A stretch of DNA of 64,000 nt from Pseudofrankia saprophytica (GTDB lineage: Bacteria; Actinomycetota; Actinomycetes; Frankiales; Frankiaceae), in assembly GCF_000235425.2 (NCBI RefSeq), contig NZ_KI912267.1, positions 681,804 through 745,803 of the forward strand, written 5' to 3'. Below, piece by piece: positions 34,747 through 44,374 of this stretch. A model generated the notes under the pieces. That model searched no databases, was not told the DNA's origin, and saw nothing but the letters and a program-made list of their open reading frames with translations. Made by a program: the position numbers and the translations under genes. Within the stretch, counting starts at the first letter, position 1. Each line of letters begins with the position of its first letter.

Positions 34747-35724
34747 TTATGCGGTGAGGGCTTCGGTGGTCACGCTGATCTCGGGTGTGTCGGGTGCTGT
34801 TTCGGCTGGGTCGGTTTTGGCGAGGATTTCCAGGCCGAAGTAGCGGTGGGTCTCGATCCATTCGTCGTGCTGTTCGGCGAGGACCGCGCCGACGAGTCTG
34901 ATGATGGCGTCGCGGTTCGGGAAGATCCCGACGACATCGGTGCGTCGACGGATCTCCTTGTTGAGCCGTTCCTGCGGGTTGGAGGACCAGATCTGGCGCC
35001 AGATCTCCCGGGGATAGGTGGTGAACGCGAGCAGGTCGGCTTTCGCTTCCTCCAGATGGGTCGCGGCGCGGGGTAGTTTCTCGATGAGAGCGTCGACGAC
35101 CCGGTCGAAGTGGACGGCGACCTCGTTCGCGTCAGCCTGATCGAATATCGTTCTCACCGACGTGGCGACCCACGGCTGTGAGCCCTTCGGTGTGAACGTC
35201 AGCAGATCCCGCAGATAATGCGTCCGGCACCGCTGCCACGAAGCGCCGGGGAGCGTCGCGCCGATCGCGGCCACGAGGCCGGCGTGGGCGTCCGAGGTCA
35301 CCAGCCGGACCCCGGTCAGGCCACGGGCGAGAAGGCCGCGGAAGGACGCCAGCCAGCCGGCGCCGTCCTCGCTGCTCACGACGTCGAGACCGAGGATCCC
35401 GCGGTGCCCGTCGCCGTTGACGCCGACCGCGAGCAGGCAGTGCACGTTGATCACCCTGCCGTCCTCGCGGACCTTCATCGTCAGCGCGTCGGCCTGCACG
35501 AACCGGTACGGCCCCGCGTTGGGCGGCCTCGAGCGGAACGCCTCGACCTGGCCATCGAGATGACGAGCGAGCTCCGAGACCTGCGACTTCGAGATATGGG
35601 CGACACCGAGCTGCTCGACGAGTTTGTCCACGCGGCGCGTCGAGACCCCGAGAAGATACGACGTCGCGACGACGGATATCAGCGCCTGTTCGGCGCGCCG
35701 GCGTCGGGATCGCCGGCACCCCAC
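34747..35724 (-). pseudogene. IS256-family transposase, N-terminally truncated
   Basis: The frame codes for about 320 residues of an IS256/mutator-type transposase. The catalytic residues are present in VQADALTMKV (first Asp), LVTSDAHAGL (second Asp) and WSSNPQERLNKEIRRRT (Glu). Family members have about 400 residues; the first 90-100 are missing, and homology seems to begin only around RRRRAEQALISVV, close to 35700. No matching terminal repeats are seen. It is a different subgroup from the intact transposase at 39168-40451. Probably immobile. Confidence 0.8.
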
Positions 35725-35824
35725 CGCACTTCATCGGCGAACGCGCGCCGCGCCGCTGCCCGTGCGAACAACCTCCCGCCGTCGGCGCCTCGACGCTGGC
35801 ATGCCCCTCGGTCGACGTCCGCGG

Positions 35825-35882
35825 CGTGCTGTCCGTTCACGCGTTCGCGCGGTTCCGCGGAACCGCGCGAACGGACAGCACG
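35825..35882. repeat. Long imperfect inverted repeat upstream of the CHAT gene
   Basis: The arms CGTGCTGTCCGTTC + GCGCGGTTCC and their exact complement meet in a GGTTCCGCGGAACC centre; the left arm has an 8-base insertion (35839-35846) that copies its neighbouring bases. An AGGAGG follows at 35885-35890, with an ATG (35894) that opens a 60-codon frame running into the CHAT gene start. The remaining part of 35725-36060 shows nothing else. Confidence 0.6.
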
Positions 35883-36060
35883 TCAGGAGGCAGATGAGCC
35901 CCGGAGGCGCGATCAGAAGCCTCGACGTCACGTCGGAACCCGACATCACCCAGGAGTCGGGTGTCAGCGGCCGGGGCGCGGCGGTTCGATGCGGAGCGCG
36001 ACGGATCTGCCACCATGACCGCTACAGTCGACCCACGGCGAAAGATCGGGGGTGCCGTGC

Positions 36061-39000
36061 GTGGCGAATGGACTGATTCTGCGGCCGGTGGAGATCGCCG
36101 ACGGCCTGCGATGGCGATGGCTGCTCGTTGACGGCGCCACCGGAAACCCGATCGCGGATCATCCGGTCGAGCTCGGCGCCAGCCGTGGCCAGTGGGAGTT
36201 CGCCGCGTTCACCGGGCTTCACGACTACCTGCACGCGAACACCGCGCCAGATCAGCGAGTGGCGTCGGCGACCCGGATCGTCGGCGAGGTCGGCGAGTGG
36301 GCCGCCGCACATGCCCTCGGCCCGACCATCAGCAAGGTCATCGCAGACCAGGCGCCCGTCACCGTCACCGTCGAGGTACCGGAGCGGCTCCGCTTCCTGC
36401 CGGACTGGCCCTGGGAGATCGCCCACGTCGCCGGCCGGCCGTTGGCCGCGCACAACGCTACGTTCGATTACCTGCTCGACGCTCCGGCCGGAATGCCACC
36501 CGCCCCGGCCTGGGCGGCGAGCAAGGCCCCGGTAGGCGAGAAACTGCGGGTGCTCGCGGTGTTCTCCCAGCCTTCCGGCACCAGCCCTCTGGCACTGCGC
36601 CGGGAACGTCGGGCGCTCGTCGACCTGATCCGCACCCTCGCCGGCCGCGGCGGCTACCGGATCGAGCTGCGCGTCCTGCAGTACGGCGTCACCCGGGAGA
36701 AGCTGCGCGCGACCGTCGAGGAAGCCGACGGATGGGATCTGCTGCATCTGTCCTGCCACGGCACCGTCGACACCCTGGCCCTGGAGCGGACCGACGGCCG
36801 TCTCGACCGGATCTCGACCGTCGACCTGATCGAGATGCTGCGCCCTTCCCGGCGCCGGATGAAGCTCGCCGTCCTGTCCGCCTGTCAGTCGGCCGCCGCC
36901 GACGCCGCCCAGATCCTGCGCTGGCTCGGCCTCGACGACCAGGCTGAAAAGGTCGAGCGAAACGCCACACCCGAGGCCACCGCCGCCACGGCGGCGGGCC
37001 CGGACAGGGCAGACTCAGGGAACGGTTCCGGCGCCGGGCTGGCACGCGGGCTGGTGGACGCGCTGGGGTGCGCGGTGCTGGCGATGCGCTACCCGGTGGG
37101 CGACGAGTTCGCGATCCGGCTCACCGACAGGTTCTACGACCTGCTCCTCGACAAGGGCAGGACCCTCGACACGGCGACCGGCCTGGCCGTCGTCCACGCG
37201 GCCGGCCCGGCGCCCACGGCCGCCATCCCGCCGCCCTGTGCCGTGACTCCCGTCCTGCTCGGCCCGGCCGAGGGCCTGCGGCTGGCCGCCCCGACCGGCG
37301 CCGTCGACCTGGGGACCGTGTCGACGAGGACAGCCTGGCTGCCCGCGGAGCCGGCCCGGTTCGTCGGCCGCGTCGCCGTCATGACCCGTGCCTCCGCCGC
37401 GCTGGCGCCACGCAGCGGCCAGTCCGGGGTGCTGTTCCACGGCATGGCCGGCGCCGGCAAGACCGCCTGCGCCGTCGAGCTCGCCCACCAGCACGCCGAC
37501 AACTTCGCCAAGGTCGTCTTCTGGTCCGCATCCGACACACCCGACGACTACCTCCAGGGCCTCCCCTCCTTCGCCGCTGCACTGGAAACACAGCTCGACG
37601 TCCCGATCGCGGACAAGGCCGCCACCGCCGACCGGCTCGCCGCGTACCTCCCGACCCTCGCCGATCTCTGCGCCCGCGTCGGCGTCCTGTTCGTCCTCGA
37701 CAATCTGGAGACCCTGCTGGGCGAGGATGGCCACTGGCGGGATCCCCGCTGGCCGGCGCTTCTCGGCGCGCTGACCAGGCGCGGCGGCCAGTCCCGCGTG
37801 GTCCTGACCAGCCGCATCCGCCCGGCCGGCCTCGACCCAGCCATCCGCGTCGAGCCGGTCAACGCCCTCCCCCTCGCCGAGGCCGCGCTGCTCGCCCGCG
37901 AGCTCCCAGGGCTGCGCGCGCTGCTCCACGCCGACGACCACGACCCCGGCGCCGAACGCGAATCCACCCTGGCCACGGCGGCCAGCCCCGCCGAGGTGGA
38001 GGAGGACCGTGCCCTGCTGGTCCGGGCGCTGCGGGTCGTCCAGGGCCATCCGAAGCTGCTGGAGCTGGCGGACGCCGCAGCCCGCGCCGGCCGCGACGTG
38101 TTCGCCGCCCGGGTGACACTCGCCGAGCAGGCCACCACCGCCGACGGCCGTGCGCTGGACGCGTTCTTCGGGTCCGGCGAGTCCGCCGTCGGCGCCGGTG
38201 GGTTCCTCGCCGCGCTGGCCGGCTGGGTCGAGATCGCGGTCGCGGCGCTGTCCGACCCCGCCCGTCTCTTCCTGCAGGTGGTCTGCTGCCTGGAGGAGGA
38301 CGACCGACAGCTCTGGATCATCGAGTCGGCCTGGGCCGAGATCTGGTCGAAGCTGGGCCGCTCGGGCGATCCCCCCGCGGTCGAAGGCCTGACCCGGGAG
38401 CTGGCGGTAGGAGCACTGGCCGTCCTTGCGGTGGATCCCCAGACACCGGACACGTCAGCTTCGGCGACGAACGGCAGGAACGGCGGGTTCGGAGTGCATC
38501 CCGGTGTCGCCGAAGTGGTGCGAGCCGCAGCGACGTCCGGGGTGCGGCAGGCGGTCGACGAAGAGCTGGCCGACCTCTGGCATGCCGGTGTTGACGTGGG
38601 TCGTGGCCGTGAGGGCACTGCGGAGCAAGGGGAGCTGGTGGTGCGGGCGGGGGTGGCGGCGGCGCCGTACCTGCTGCGGCTGGCCGAGTTCGACCGGGCG
38701 GCGTTCCTCCTGGAGGAGGCGTATCGGCGGACGGGGCGGAATCCGGGGGTAGCGGGTCGGGTGTTGCCGTTGCTGGCGCGGGTCGCCGAAGCTACCGGCG
38801 CGCCGAGGGCTCTGGGGATGTATGGGCGGGTGCTGAGCCGGGTGGATCCGGTCGGAGCGGAGGGGGTACTACGCGCCGCCTTGGCGGCAGCGACCTCGGC
38901 GGGCGACGACCGGGGCGCCTCGGCGGCAGCCGGGGAACTGACAAACCTGCTGTGGGGGCAGGGCCGGCTGCGGGAGGCGCTGGCCATGGCACGGGACACA

Positions 39001-39132
39001 GCGGCGCACACGGCGGCGGGCGGACTGGGCGCCTGGACGCAGGCGACGGACGAGGGCCAGGTGTTGCAGATCCGGGGCCTGTTGGGGGATGCGGCCGGAG
39101 TGCTGGCCGAGCCTGTCATGATTTCCGTGTAA
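36061..39132 (+). CDS. CHAT protease - NTPase (NB-ARC-like) - TPR protein, 3' end cut off by an IS
   Basis: About 1023 residues from the GTG at 36061 (GGGGGT upstream; GTG at 36052 is the alternative). Residues about 160-380 form a CHAT caspase-like peptidase with catalytic His near 233 (LHLSCHGT) and Cys near 275 (LSACQSA). A P-loop NTPase follows with Walker A HGMAGAGKT near 460 and Walker B LFVLDNLETLL, as in STAND/NB-ARC switches, then helical TPR-type repeats. This is the build of sensor-switch-effector proteins in conflict and cell-death pathways. The last native codons are near 39117; the end and stop come from the inserted IS. The rest of the TPR region continues beyond the IS at 40527. 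The remaining protein may be inactive. Confidence 0.85.
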   Translation: MANGLILRPVEIADGLRWRWLLVDGATGNPIADHPVELGASRGQWEFAAFTGLHDYLHANTAPDQRVASATRIVGEVGEWAAAHALGPTISKVIADQAPVTVTVEVPERLRFLPDWPWEIAHVAGRPLAAHNATFDYLLDAPAGMPPAPAWAASKAPVGEKLRVLAVFSQPSGTSPLALRRERRALVDLIRTLAGRGGYRIELRVLQYGVTREKLRATVEEADGWDLLHLSCHGTVDTLALERTDGRLDRISTVDLIEMLRPSRRRMKLAVLSACQSAAADAAQILRWLGLDDQAEKVERNATPEATAATAAGPDRADSGNGSGAGLARGLVDALGCAVLAMRYPVGDEFAIRLTDRFYDLLLDKGRTLDTATGLAVVHAAGPAPTAAIPPPCAVTPVLLGPAEGLRLAAPTGAVDLGTVSTRTAWLPAEPARFVGRVAVMTRASAALAPRSGQSGVLFHGMAGAGKTACAVELAHQHADNFAKVVFWSASDTPDDYLQGLPSFAAALETQLDVPIADKAATADRLAAYLPTLADLCARVGVLFVLDNLETLLGEDGHWRDPRWPALLGALTRRGGQSRVVLTSRIRPAGLDPAIRVEPVNALPLAEAALLARELPGLRALLHADDHDPGAERESTLATAASPAEVEEDRALLVRALRVVQGHPKLLELADAAARAGRDVFAARVTLAEQATTADGRALDAFFGSGESAVGAGGFLAALAGWVEIAVAALSDPARLFLQVVCCLEEDDRQLWIIESAWAEIWSKLGRSGDPPAVEGLTRELAVGALAVLAVDPQTPDTSASATNGRNGGFGVHPGVAEVVRAAATSGVRQAVDEELADLWHAGVDVGRGREGTAEQGELVVRAGVAAAPYLLRLAEFDRAAFLLEEAYRRTGRNPGVAGRVLPLLARVAEATGAPRALGMYGRVLSRVDPVGAEGVLRAALAAATSAGDDRGASAAAGELTNLLWGQGRLREALAMARDTAAHTAAGGLGAWTQATDEGQVLQIRGLLGDAAGVLAEPVMISV

Positions 39133-40519
39133 GCCAGAGGTGAATAGCAGCCTACACGTCGACGTTATCAGAAAGGCAAGCGCCCCGGGAAGAGGTTCAC
39201 GAGCGAGTTGAGTGCCACTTTCCAGCCGTGGGTCCCGGTCCCGGACTCACCGCCTCGATGGCTCGATATGTTCCGGAGTCCGAGGTAGAGGAGCTTCATC
39301 GCCGCATCCCGGTCCGGGAAGTGGCCTCGGTTCTTCGTGATTTTCCGGAGCTGGAAGTTCATCGACTCGATGGCGTTCGTCGTGTAGACGATCTTCCGGA
39401 GCTCCGGCGGGTAGTCCAGGAAAGGAATGAACTCCGCCCACGCGTGACGCCACACGTCGACAGCGCCCGGATACTGGGCCCCGAAGTTCTTGTCGAAGGC
39501 GGCCAGGCCGAGTTCGGCGGCCTCGAGGGTAGGCGCGGTGTAGATCTCCTTCATGGCCCTGACGACGGCCTTCCGGTCGTTGTAGGAAACGAAACGCATC
39601 GCGTTACGGATCACATGGACGACGCACGTCTGCACCACGGTCTCGGGAAAGACCGCGACGACGGCCTCGGGCAGGCCGGTGAGCCCGTCGCAGCACACGA
39701 TCAACAGGTCCCGCACGCCGCGGTTACGCAGGTCGGCCAAGACCTTCTGCCAGAACTTCGCCCCCTCGGCATCCTGGATCCAGCAGCCCAGCGCGTGCTT
39801 GCGCCCGTCGACGTCGACCCCCACGGCCAGGTAGGCGACCTTGGTCGTGACCACGCCGTTGTCCTTGACCCGGATCCGCAGACCGTCCACATACAGGATC
39901 GGGTAGACCTCGTCGAGCGGCCGGGACTGCCACGCCTTGATCTCATCGACCACCACCTCGGTGACATTCGAGATCAACTCCCGGGACGCCTGGACCCCGT
40001 AGACCTCACCCAGGTGCGCCTCGATGTCACGCGTCGTCATTCCCCGCGAGTACAACGACAGGATCGTGTCATCGAGGTTCCCTATCCGACGGGCACGTTT
40101 CGGCACGATCGTCGGCTCGAACGAGCCGTTCCGGTCACGCGGCACCTCGATATCGACCGGCCCGTTACGCGTCGACACCGTCTTCGTGGACATCCCGTTC
40201 CTGGAGTTCCCCGTACCGTGACCGGCCGGATCGCCGACCTCGTACCCGAGATGGTCGGTCATCTCGACCTGCAGGGCACGCTCCAGGACCGCCTTCGTCA
40301 TCCGGTTCAACAAACCGTCGACCCCGTCGACCGGAGTTCCGGTCGCTTTCGCATCCTTCAACAACGCGTCGATCGCATCCGGCGCGAAAGCCTCCGCGAT
40401 TCTCTGTGCCGCCGCCTCGTCATTTGTCCGAAGCGTTCCACTCTGCGTCATTCGGTGTCCATTTCTGACCTACCCGATCAAGGTAGATCGATCCTGGTCC
40501 ACCTCCGACTTACACAGTC
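39123..40519. mobile_element. IS256-family insertion sequence, apparently intact
   Basis: The ends carry related inverted repeats (left GTGTAAGCCAGAGGTG, right complement GTGTAAGTCGGAGGTG, each 4 bases from the tip) and the element is bordered by GTCATGAT / GTCATGAC, an 8-base target duplication with one mismatch. It holds one full transposase gene. It splits the CHAT-NTPase-TPR gene. Confidence 0.82.
39168..40451 (-). CDS. IS256-family transposase (full length)
   Basis: A 427-aa transposase with full DDE set: first Asp in LYVDGLRIRV, second in VCCDGLTGLPEAV, Glu in TTNAIESMNFQLRK, then the family-typical GHFPDRDAAMKLLYL. The N-terminal DNA-binding part is complete, including the TDHLGYEVGD region. 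Its length is normal and no frameshift is seen, so it may be active. It is transcribed against the gene it interrupts. Confidence 0.95.
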   Translation of the reverse strand: MTQSGTLRTNDEAAAQRIAEAFAPDAIDALLKDAKATGTPVDGVDGLLNRMTKAVLERALQVEMTDHLGYEVGDPAGHGTGNSRNGMSTKTVSTRNGPVDIEVPRDRNGSFEPTIVPKRARRIGNLDDTILSLYSRGMTTRDIEAHLGEVYGVQASRELISNVTEVVVDEIKAWQSRPLDEVYPILYVDGLRIRVKDNGVVTTKVAYLAVGVDVDGRKHALGCWIQDAEGAKFWQKVLADLRNRGVRDLLIVCCDGLTGLPEAVVAVFPETVVQTCVVHVIRNAMRFVSYNDRKAVVRAMKEIYTAPTLEAAELGLAAFDKNFGAQYPGAVDVWRHAWAEFIPFLDYPPELRKIVYTTNAIESMNFQLRKITKNRGHFPDRDAAMKLLYLGLRNISSHRGGESGTGTHGWKVALNSLVNLFPGRLPF

Positions 40520-40526
40520 GTCATGA

Positions 40527-41582
40527 CACGCCCTGCTGGCCGACGCGCAGACGCTGCTGGCCCGTCTCGACGCCCTGCCCGACCAGGCGGACCCGGACGA
40601 CGCGGTCACACCCTGGAACGTCCGCGAGGCCATCCTGGACACCGCGGCGTTCGCGGCCCAGAGCCTCGGCCGCTGGGAGCAGCAGCTGGACCTGACCGCA
40701 TGGCAGGTGGACAGCATGCGGGCCCGGGGCGCCAGCGCCTACGACATCGCCCGCAGCCGGTTCAACGACTACGGCTCGCTGCTACGCCTCGGCCGCCTCG
40801 ACGACGCCGACGCACTGCTGGCCGACTGCCAACGGGTCTTTACCGACACCGGCGACCTCGACATGGTCGGCAAGACGTTCTCCGCCCGCGCCGCACTCGC
40901 CAACAGTTACGGCCGCCCCGACGAGGCCACCCGCCTCGAATACACCGCCCTACGCCTCAGCTACATCCGACCCGACCCGAACGCCATCGCCATCTCCCAC
41001 CACAACCTCGCCAACTACCTCGACCCCACCACCACCGGCCTGGTACTCGCCCACCGGATCGCCGCCACCCTGCTCTACCACCTCACCGGCATCACCAGCA
41101 CCTGGCAGGCAAATACCGCCCAAGCGCTGAGTCACCACCTCACCGGCGGCCCCGACCTGGATATCCCCGACACCGTCGCCGCGGTCGATACCCTCGTCAG
41201 CCAGGTCGACGGCGTCCGCTGGGCGGGCCTCGTCGACAGTCTCGCCGGCAACCGGGCCACCGCCGACCAGGCCCTCCACGATCTGATCAACGCCGCCCGC
41301 GCTCTACCCCCCGAACCGGTCTCCGGGCCGGACCCCGACCGCCGCCTCGCGGCATGGGAACCGATCATCTCGGCCGTTGCCACCGCAGCGAACGCCCGCC
41401 AGCCCCTGCCCACTGAGGTTGACCAGGTACTCGACGAACTGGCCAAGGCCAACGACTGGGCAAACCTCGTCGCCGCGCTACGCCGAGTCCTCGCCGGCGA
41501 CCGCGACCGCGACACCCTCGCCGCCCACCTGGACGACGTCGACACCGCGATCCTCGCCGCAGTACTCGACCGGCTCAGCTGA
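40527..41582 (+). pseudogene. 3' fragment of the CHAT-NTPase-TPR gene (TPR region)
   Basis: About 350 codons of TPR-like helical repeat (from LLADAQTLLARLDALPDQ to the end LAAVLDRLS) follow the IS directly in one frame. They fit as the continuation of the protein that ends at the left border. Joining the two sides at the 8-base duplication leaves a one-base shift, so the original gene either already had a frameshift or changed after insertion. An internal ATG at 40707 could start a 291-aa TPR protein, but no ribosome site is strong there. Confidence 0.7.
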
Positions 41583-41614
41583 GCCAGCTCTCGACAGCCG
41601 TCCCACGCCGGGTT

Positions 41615-41687
41615 GATCGCCGCCGCCGTGTTGCGGCCGTCGTGAATCCGGCGATTTCGTGACGATGGCAACACGGCGGCGGCGATC
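41615..41687. terminator. 20-base inverted repeat between converging genes
   Basis: GATCGCCGCCGCCGTGTTGC (41615-41634) is exactly repeated in inverse at 41668-41687, with a 33-base loop. It lies between the ends of the TPR fragment and the P450 gene and may stop transcription from both sides. A non-coding mobile remnant is possible. Confidence 0.55.
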
Positions 41688-41745
41688 ATGAACGCGGCGA
41701 CCGGCGGGAGCGCGCCGCTACGCCGCCGCCGCCGCCGCACCAGCC

Positions 41746-42945
41746 CTACGCCGACGCCAGCGCGGCGCCCTTCGTCACGAACGGCAGGTTAGCCGCACCT
41801 CGGACGTTCGACGACACCTTCATCACGGCCCGCTCCGGATCGGCCACGTAGTCGGGGAACCGCTTGAGGACCTCCTCCAGCGCGATCTTGACTTCGAGCC
41901 GGGCCAGGTGTGCCCCCAGGCACCGGTGGATACCGAAGCCGAAGAACACCGTCGACGGCTCGTCCCTCCGGTTCAGGTCGTACACGTCGGGGTTCTCGTA
42001 GACCCGCTCGTCACGCAACGCCGAGCCGGTGATCAGCATGACCCGGTCGCCCGCCGGGATCGTGACGCCGTGCAGCTCGACGTCGCGGGTGGCGGTCCGG
42101 CCCTGCAGCTGGGACGGGGCGTCGAAGCGCAGGGTCTCGCCGGCGGCCCGGTCGTAGAGGGACGGGTCGGACAGCAGGAGGCGGCGCTGGTCGGGGAACC
42201 GGGTCAGGGCCATCAGGCCGTTCGGGATGGCCTTGGCGACGGTCTCGTGGCCGGCGGCGCCCAGCTCCAGGAACCGGAATGCGATCTCGTCGTCCGGCAA
42301 GGTCCGGGTCGAGCCGTCCTCGTCGTCGTCCACCTCGGTGGTGATCAGCAGGCTGATCGGGTCGTCCGTCGGGTTCCTGCGCCGTTCGGCCGCCAGCGAG
42401 AGATAGATGTTGATGATCTCGGCGTTGGCGGCGATGAACTCCGCCTCCTCGTCGACGCCCTCGCCACGAGCGAGGATTCGGTCGCTGCACTCGTTGATGG
42501 TCTGCCGGTACTCCTGGGGGATCCCGAGCAGCTCGCTGATCACGTCGAGGGGCAGCTGGACGGAGAAGTCGCGGACGGCGTCGAACTCGTCGGCGTCGAG
42601 GAAACGGTCGAGCAGCTCGCCAGCGCGGCGACGGATGTAGGGCTCCAGGGCCAGCATCCGGCGCGGGGAGAACACCTTGCTGACGATCTTGCGGTGCCAG
42701 CGGTGCTCCGGCGGGTCCCGCAGAATGATCATAGGGGCGCCGGCCTCGCGGCCCTCGATCGTGACTCCGCCGGTGCTGGAGTAGGTCTGCCAGTCGTTGT
42801 GCGCGGCCAGGACATCGGCGTGCAGCGACAATGCCCAGAACTTCAGGTCGGCGTTGTAGTAGACCGGCGCCTCTTCCCGCAGTGCCCGGTAGACCGGGTA
42901 CGGGTCGCGATAGGTCGCGAGGTCATACGGGTTGAACTCGACCAT
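41746..42945 (-). CDS. Cytochrome P450
   Basis: The 399-aa P450 from the ATG at 42945 (AGGAG six bases upstream) has the oxygen-activation I-helix motif GAAGHETVAK, the K-helix ETLR and the heme loop FGFGIHRCLGAHLARLE with the ligand Cys near residue 348. Size and lack of membrane anchor fit soluble bacterial class I enzymes, which need a ferredoxin and reductase. None is encoded next to it. The substrate is unknown. It stands alone, between a long inverted repeat and a nucleotide-kinase gene. Confidence 0.93.
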   Translation of the reverse strand: MVEFNPYDLATYRDPYPVYRALREEAPVYYNADLKFWALSLHADVLAAHNDWQTYSSTGGVTIEGREAGAPMIILRDPPEHRWHRKIVSKVFSPRRMLALEPYIRRRAGELLDRFLDADEFDAVRDFSVQLPLDVISELLGIPQEYRQTINECSDRILARGEGVDEEAEFIAANAEIINIYLSLAAERRRNPTDDPISLLITTEVDDDEDGSTRTLPDDEIAFRFLELGAAGHETVAKAIPNGLMALTRFPDQRRLLLSDPSLYDRAAGETLRFDAPSQLQGRTATRDVELHGVTIPAGDRVMLITGSALRDERVYENPDVYDLNRRDEPSTVFFGFGIHRCLGAHLARLEVKIALEEVLKRFPDYVADPERAVMKVSSNVRGAANLPFVTKGAALASA

Positions 42946-43139
42946 CCGCACTCCTGATCAGATACCGGACACCAGCAGCCACAGCGGACATGGCCACAAT
43001 AGGCATAAAGTATCTAATCTGCATACTCGACACAACTTCTACGGACCTTGGCGAACGTCCGCCAGCCGAACCCAAAGCCCGGACACGCCGACGCGCCCCC
43101 GGCCAGGGACCGGGGGCGCGTGGTGTCTTGATCTGTCAG

Positions 43140-43862
43140 CTATCCACGGGTGACGTCGGTGAGGACGGCCTCGAGACGGGCGGCGACCTCGTCGGGAGTG
43201 CCGGAGCCGTCGACGGTGCGCAGGATGCCGCTGGCGGCGTAGTAGGCGCGCAGCGGCGCCGTGCGCTCGGCGAAGACCTTGAGGCGCCGCCGGGCGGTCT
43301 CCTCGTCGTCGTCCAGCCGGTCTTCGGAACGGGCGCGATGCCTGATCCGCTCCAGCACGGTGGACTCGTCGACGTCTAGGTCGAGCACGACGTCCAGCGC
43401 GCAGCCCGCCTCGGCGAACCTGGCGTCGAACGCCTCGGCCTGCGCGAGCGTGCGCGGGAACCCGTCGAGCAGGAAACCCTGGCAGACGTCCGCGGCCGGG
43501 GTCGCCGACGGCGCGGTCAGCGTGCCGGTGGAGACCGTGGACGACCTCGCGGACGCCTCCGAGGACGTGCCGAGAGCTTCCGCGTCCTTCGAGGCGCGCG
43601 CGGTCGCGGGCACATGATCCACCACCGCGGCGGCGCTGGAGCCGTAGAGCCGGTCGGCGACGAGGTCGAGGACCAGTTCGTCGGGGACGAGGTCGCCCGC
43701 ACGGACATACGCCTCGGCGCGGCGGCCGAGCGGGGAACCGGCGGCGATCTCGGCGTCCAGCAGCCGGCCGGTGGAGATCGCCGGGACGCCGTAACGGGAG
43801 CCGATCCGGGCGGCCTGCGTTCCCTTGCCTGAGCCCGGCGGGCCGAGCAGCACGACTCTCAC
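43140..43862 (-). CDS. adk: Adenylate kinase with an inserted low-complexity segment
   Basis: From the GTG at 43862 the protein is 240 aa. It has the P-loop LLGPPGSGKGTQAA, AMP-site region ISTGRLLDAEI and the second conserved block GFLLDGFPRTLAQAEAF, with the LID in the short form (RIRHRARSEDRLDDDEET). It makes two ADP from ATP and AMP. Between the NMP-binding part and GFLLDGFPRT there is an insert of about 50 residues rich in Ala, Ser and Thr that standard adenylate kinases lack, which explains the extra length over the usual 190-220. Sequence differences in the LID leave room for another nucleoside-monophosphate specificity. This may be a second copy in the genome, since adk normally sits in the ribosomal protein cluster. 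Confidence 0.82.
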   Translation of the reverse strand: MRVVLLGPPGSGKGTQAARIGSRYGVPAISTGRLLDAEIAAGSPLGRRAEAYVRAGDLVPDELVLDLVADRLYGSSAAAVVDHVPATARASKDAEALGTSSEASARSSTVSTGTLTAPSATPAADVCQGFLLDGFPRTLAQAEAFDARFAEAGCALDVVLDLDVDESTVLERIRHRARSEDRLDDDEETARRRLKVFAERTAPLRAYYAASGILRTVDGSGTPDEVAARLEAVLTDVTRG

Positions 43863-44374
43863 CGAGTGGACCCTACCCCGCACCAAACCCCCATAAGCCT
43901 GGATGACGTGTAAGAAACCTGACCCGGCGCTTTCGGAACGCGGCGGGAATCACTGGCGGTCCCGGGGGCCGTGGCCCTGCCGAGGCCCGGGCAGCGTATC
44001 CGTCAGCGTCGCGATACGTCCACCCGGCCGTAACCCACGTCGCACCACGGGTCTTCCGGCTCTGGGGGCGACCTCTTCCCCGCCGTCCGTGGCTGCCGAG
44101 ACCCCCATCCCCGCGGTACCAGCCACAATTGGCCGAAGCCTGGATGAAAATCCCATTCTCAAAGAAGCAAATCACATTCTACAAAGGCTTCTCGCCGCGT
44201 TCGGTGACCGTGCCGAGCGACACGGCCACCGAACACAAATCACGATCACAAGCCACAGTCATCGTCACAGTCATCGTCACGGCCATCGTGATAGCCATAG
44301 TCACTGCAACGTAGCCATGGTCACTGCAACAGCCACAAGAAGGTAGAAGCTACCGGCCGGTCGGGATCCGGCGC
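43863..44374. other. Gene-free region with low-complexity repeats
   Basis: About 510 bases between adk and the end of gltD. Positions 44125-44346 are less GC-rich than the surroundings, and 44236-44330 is a degenerate repeat of CACAGTCATCGT-like units. Short frames here are either His/Ser-rich or hydrophobic because of the repeat, and none has a good ribosome site. I call no gene. Confidence 0.5.

Noticed and set aside
43903-44346. His/Ser-rich or hydrophobic small protein genes in the adk-gltD gap
   Set aside because: The composition follows from a DNA repeat read in different frames, and there is no ribosome site.
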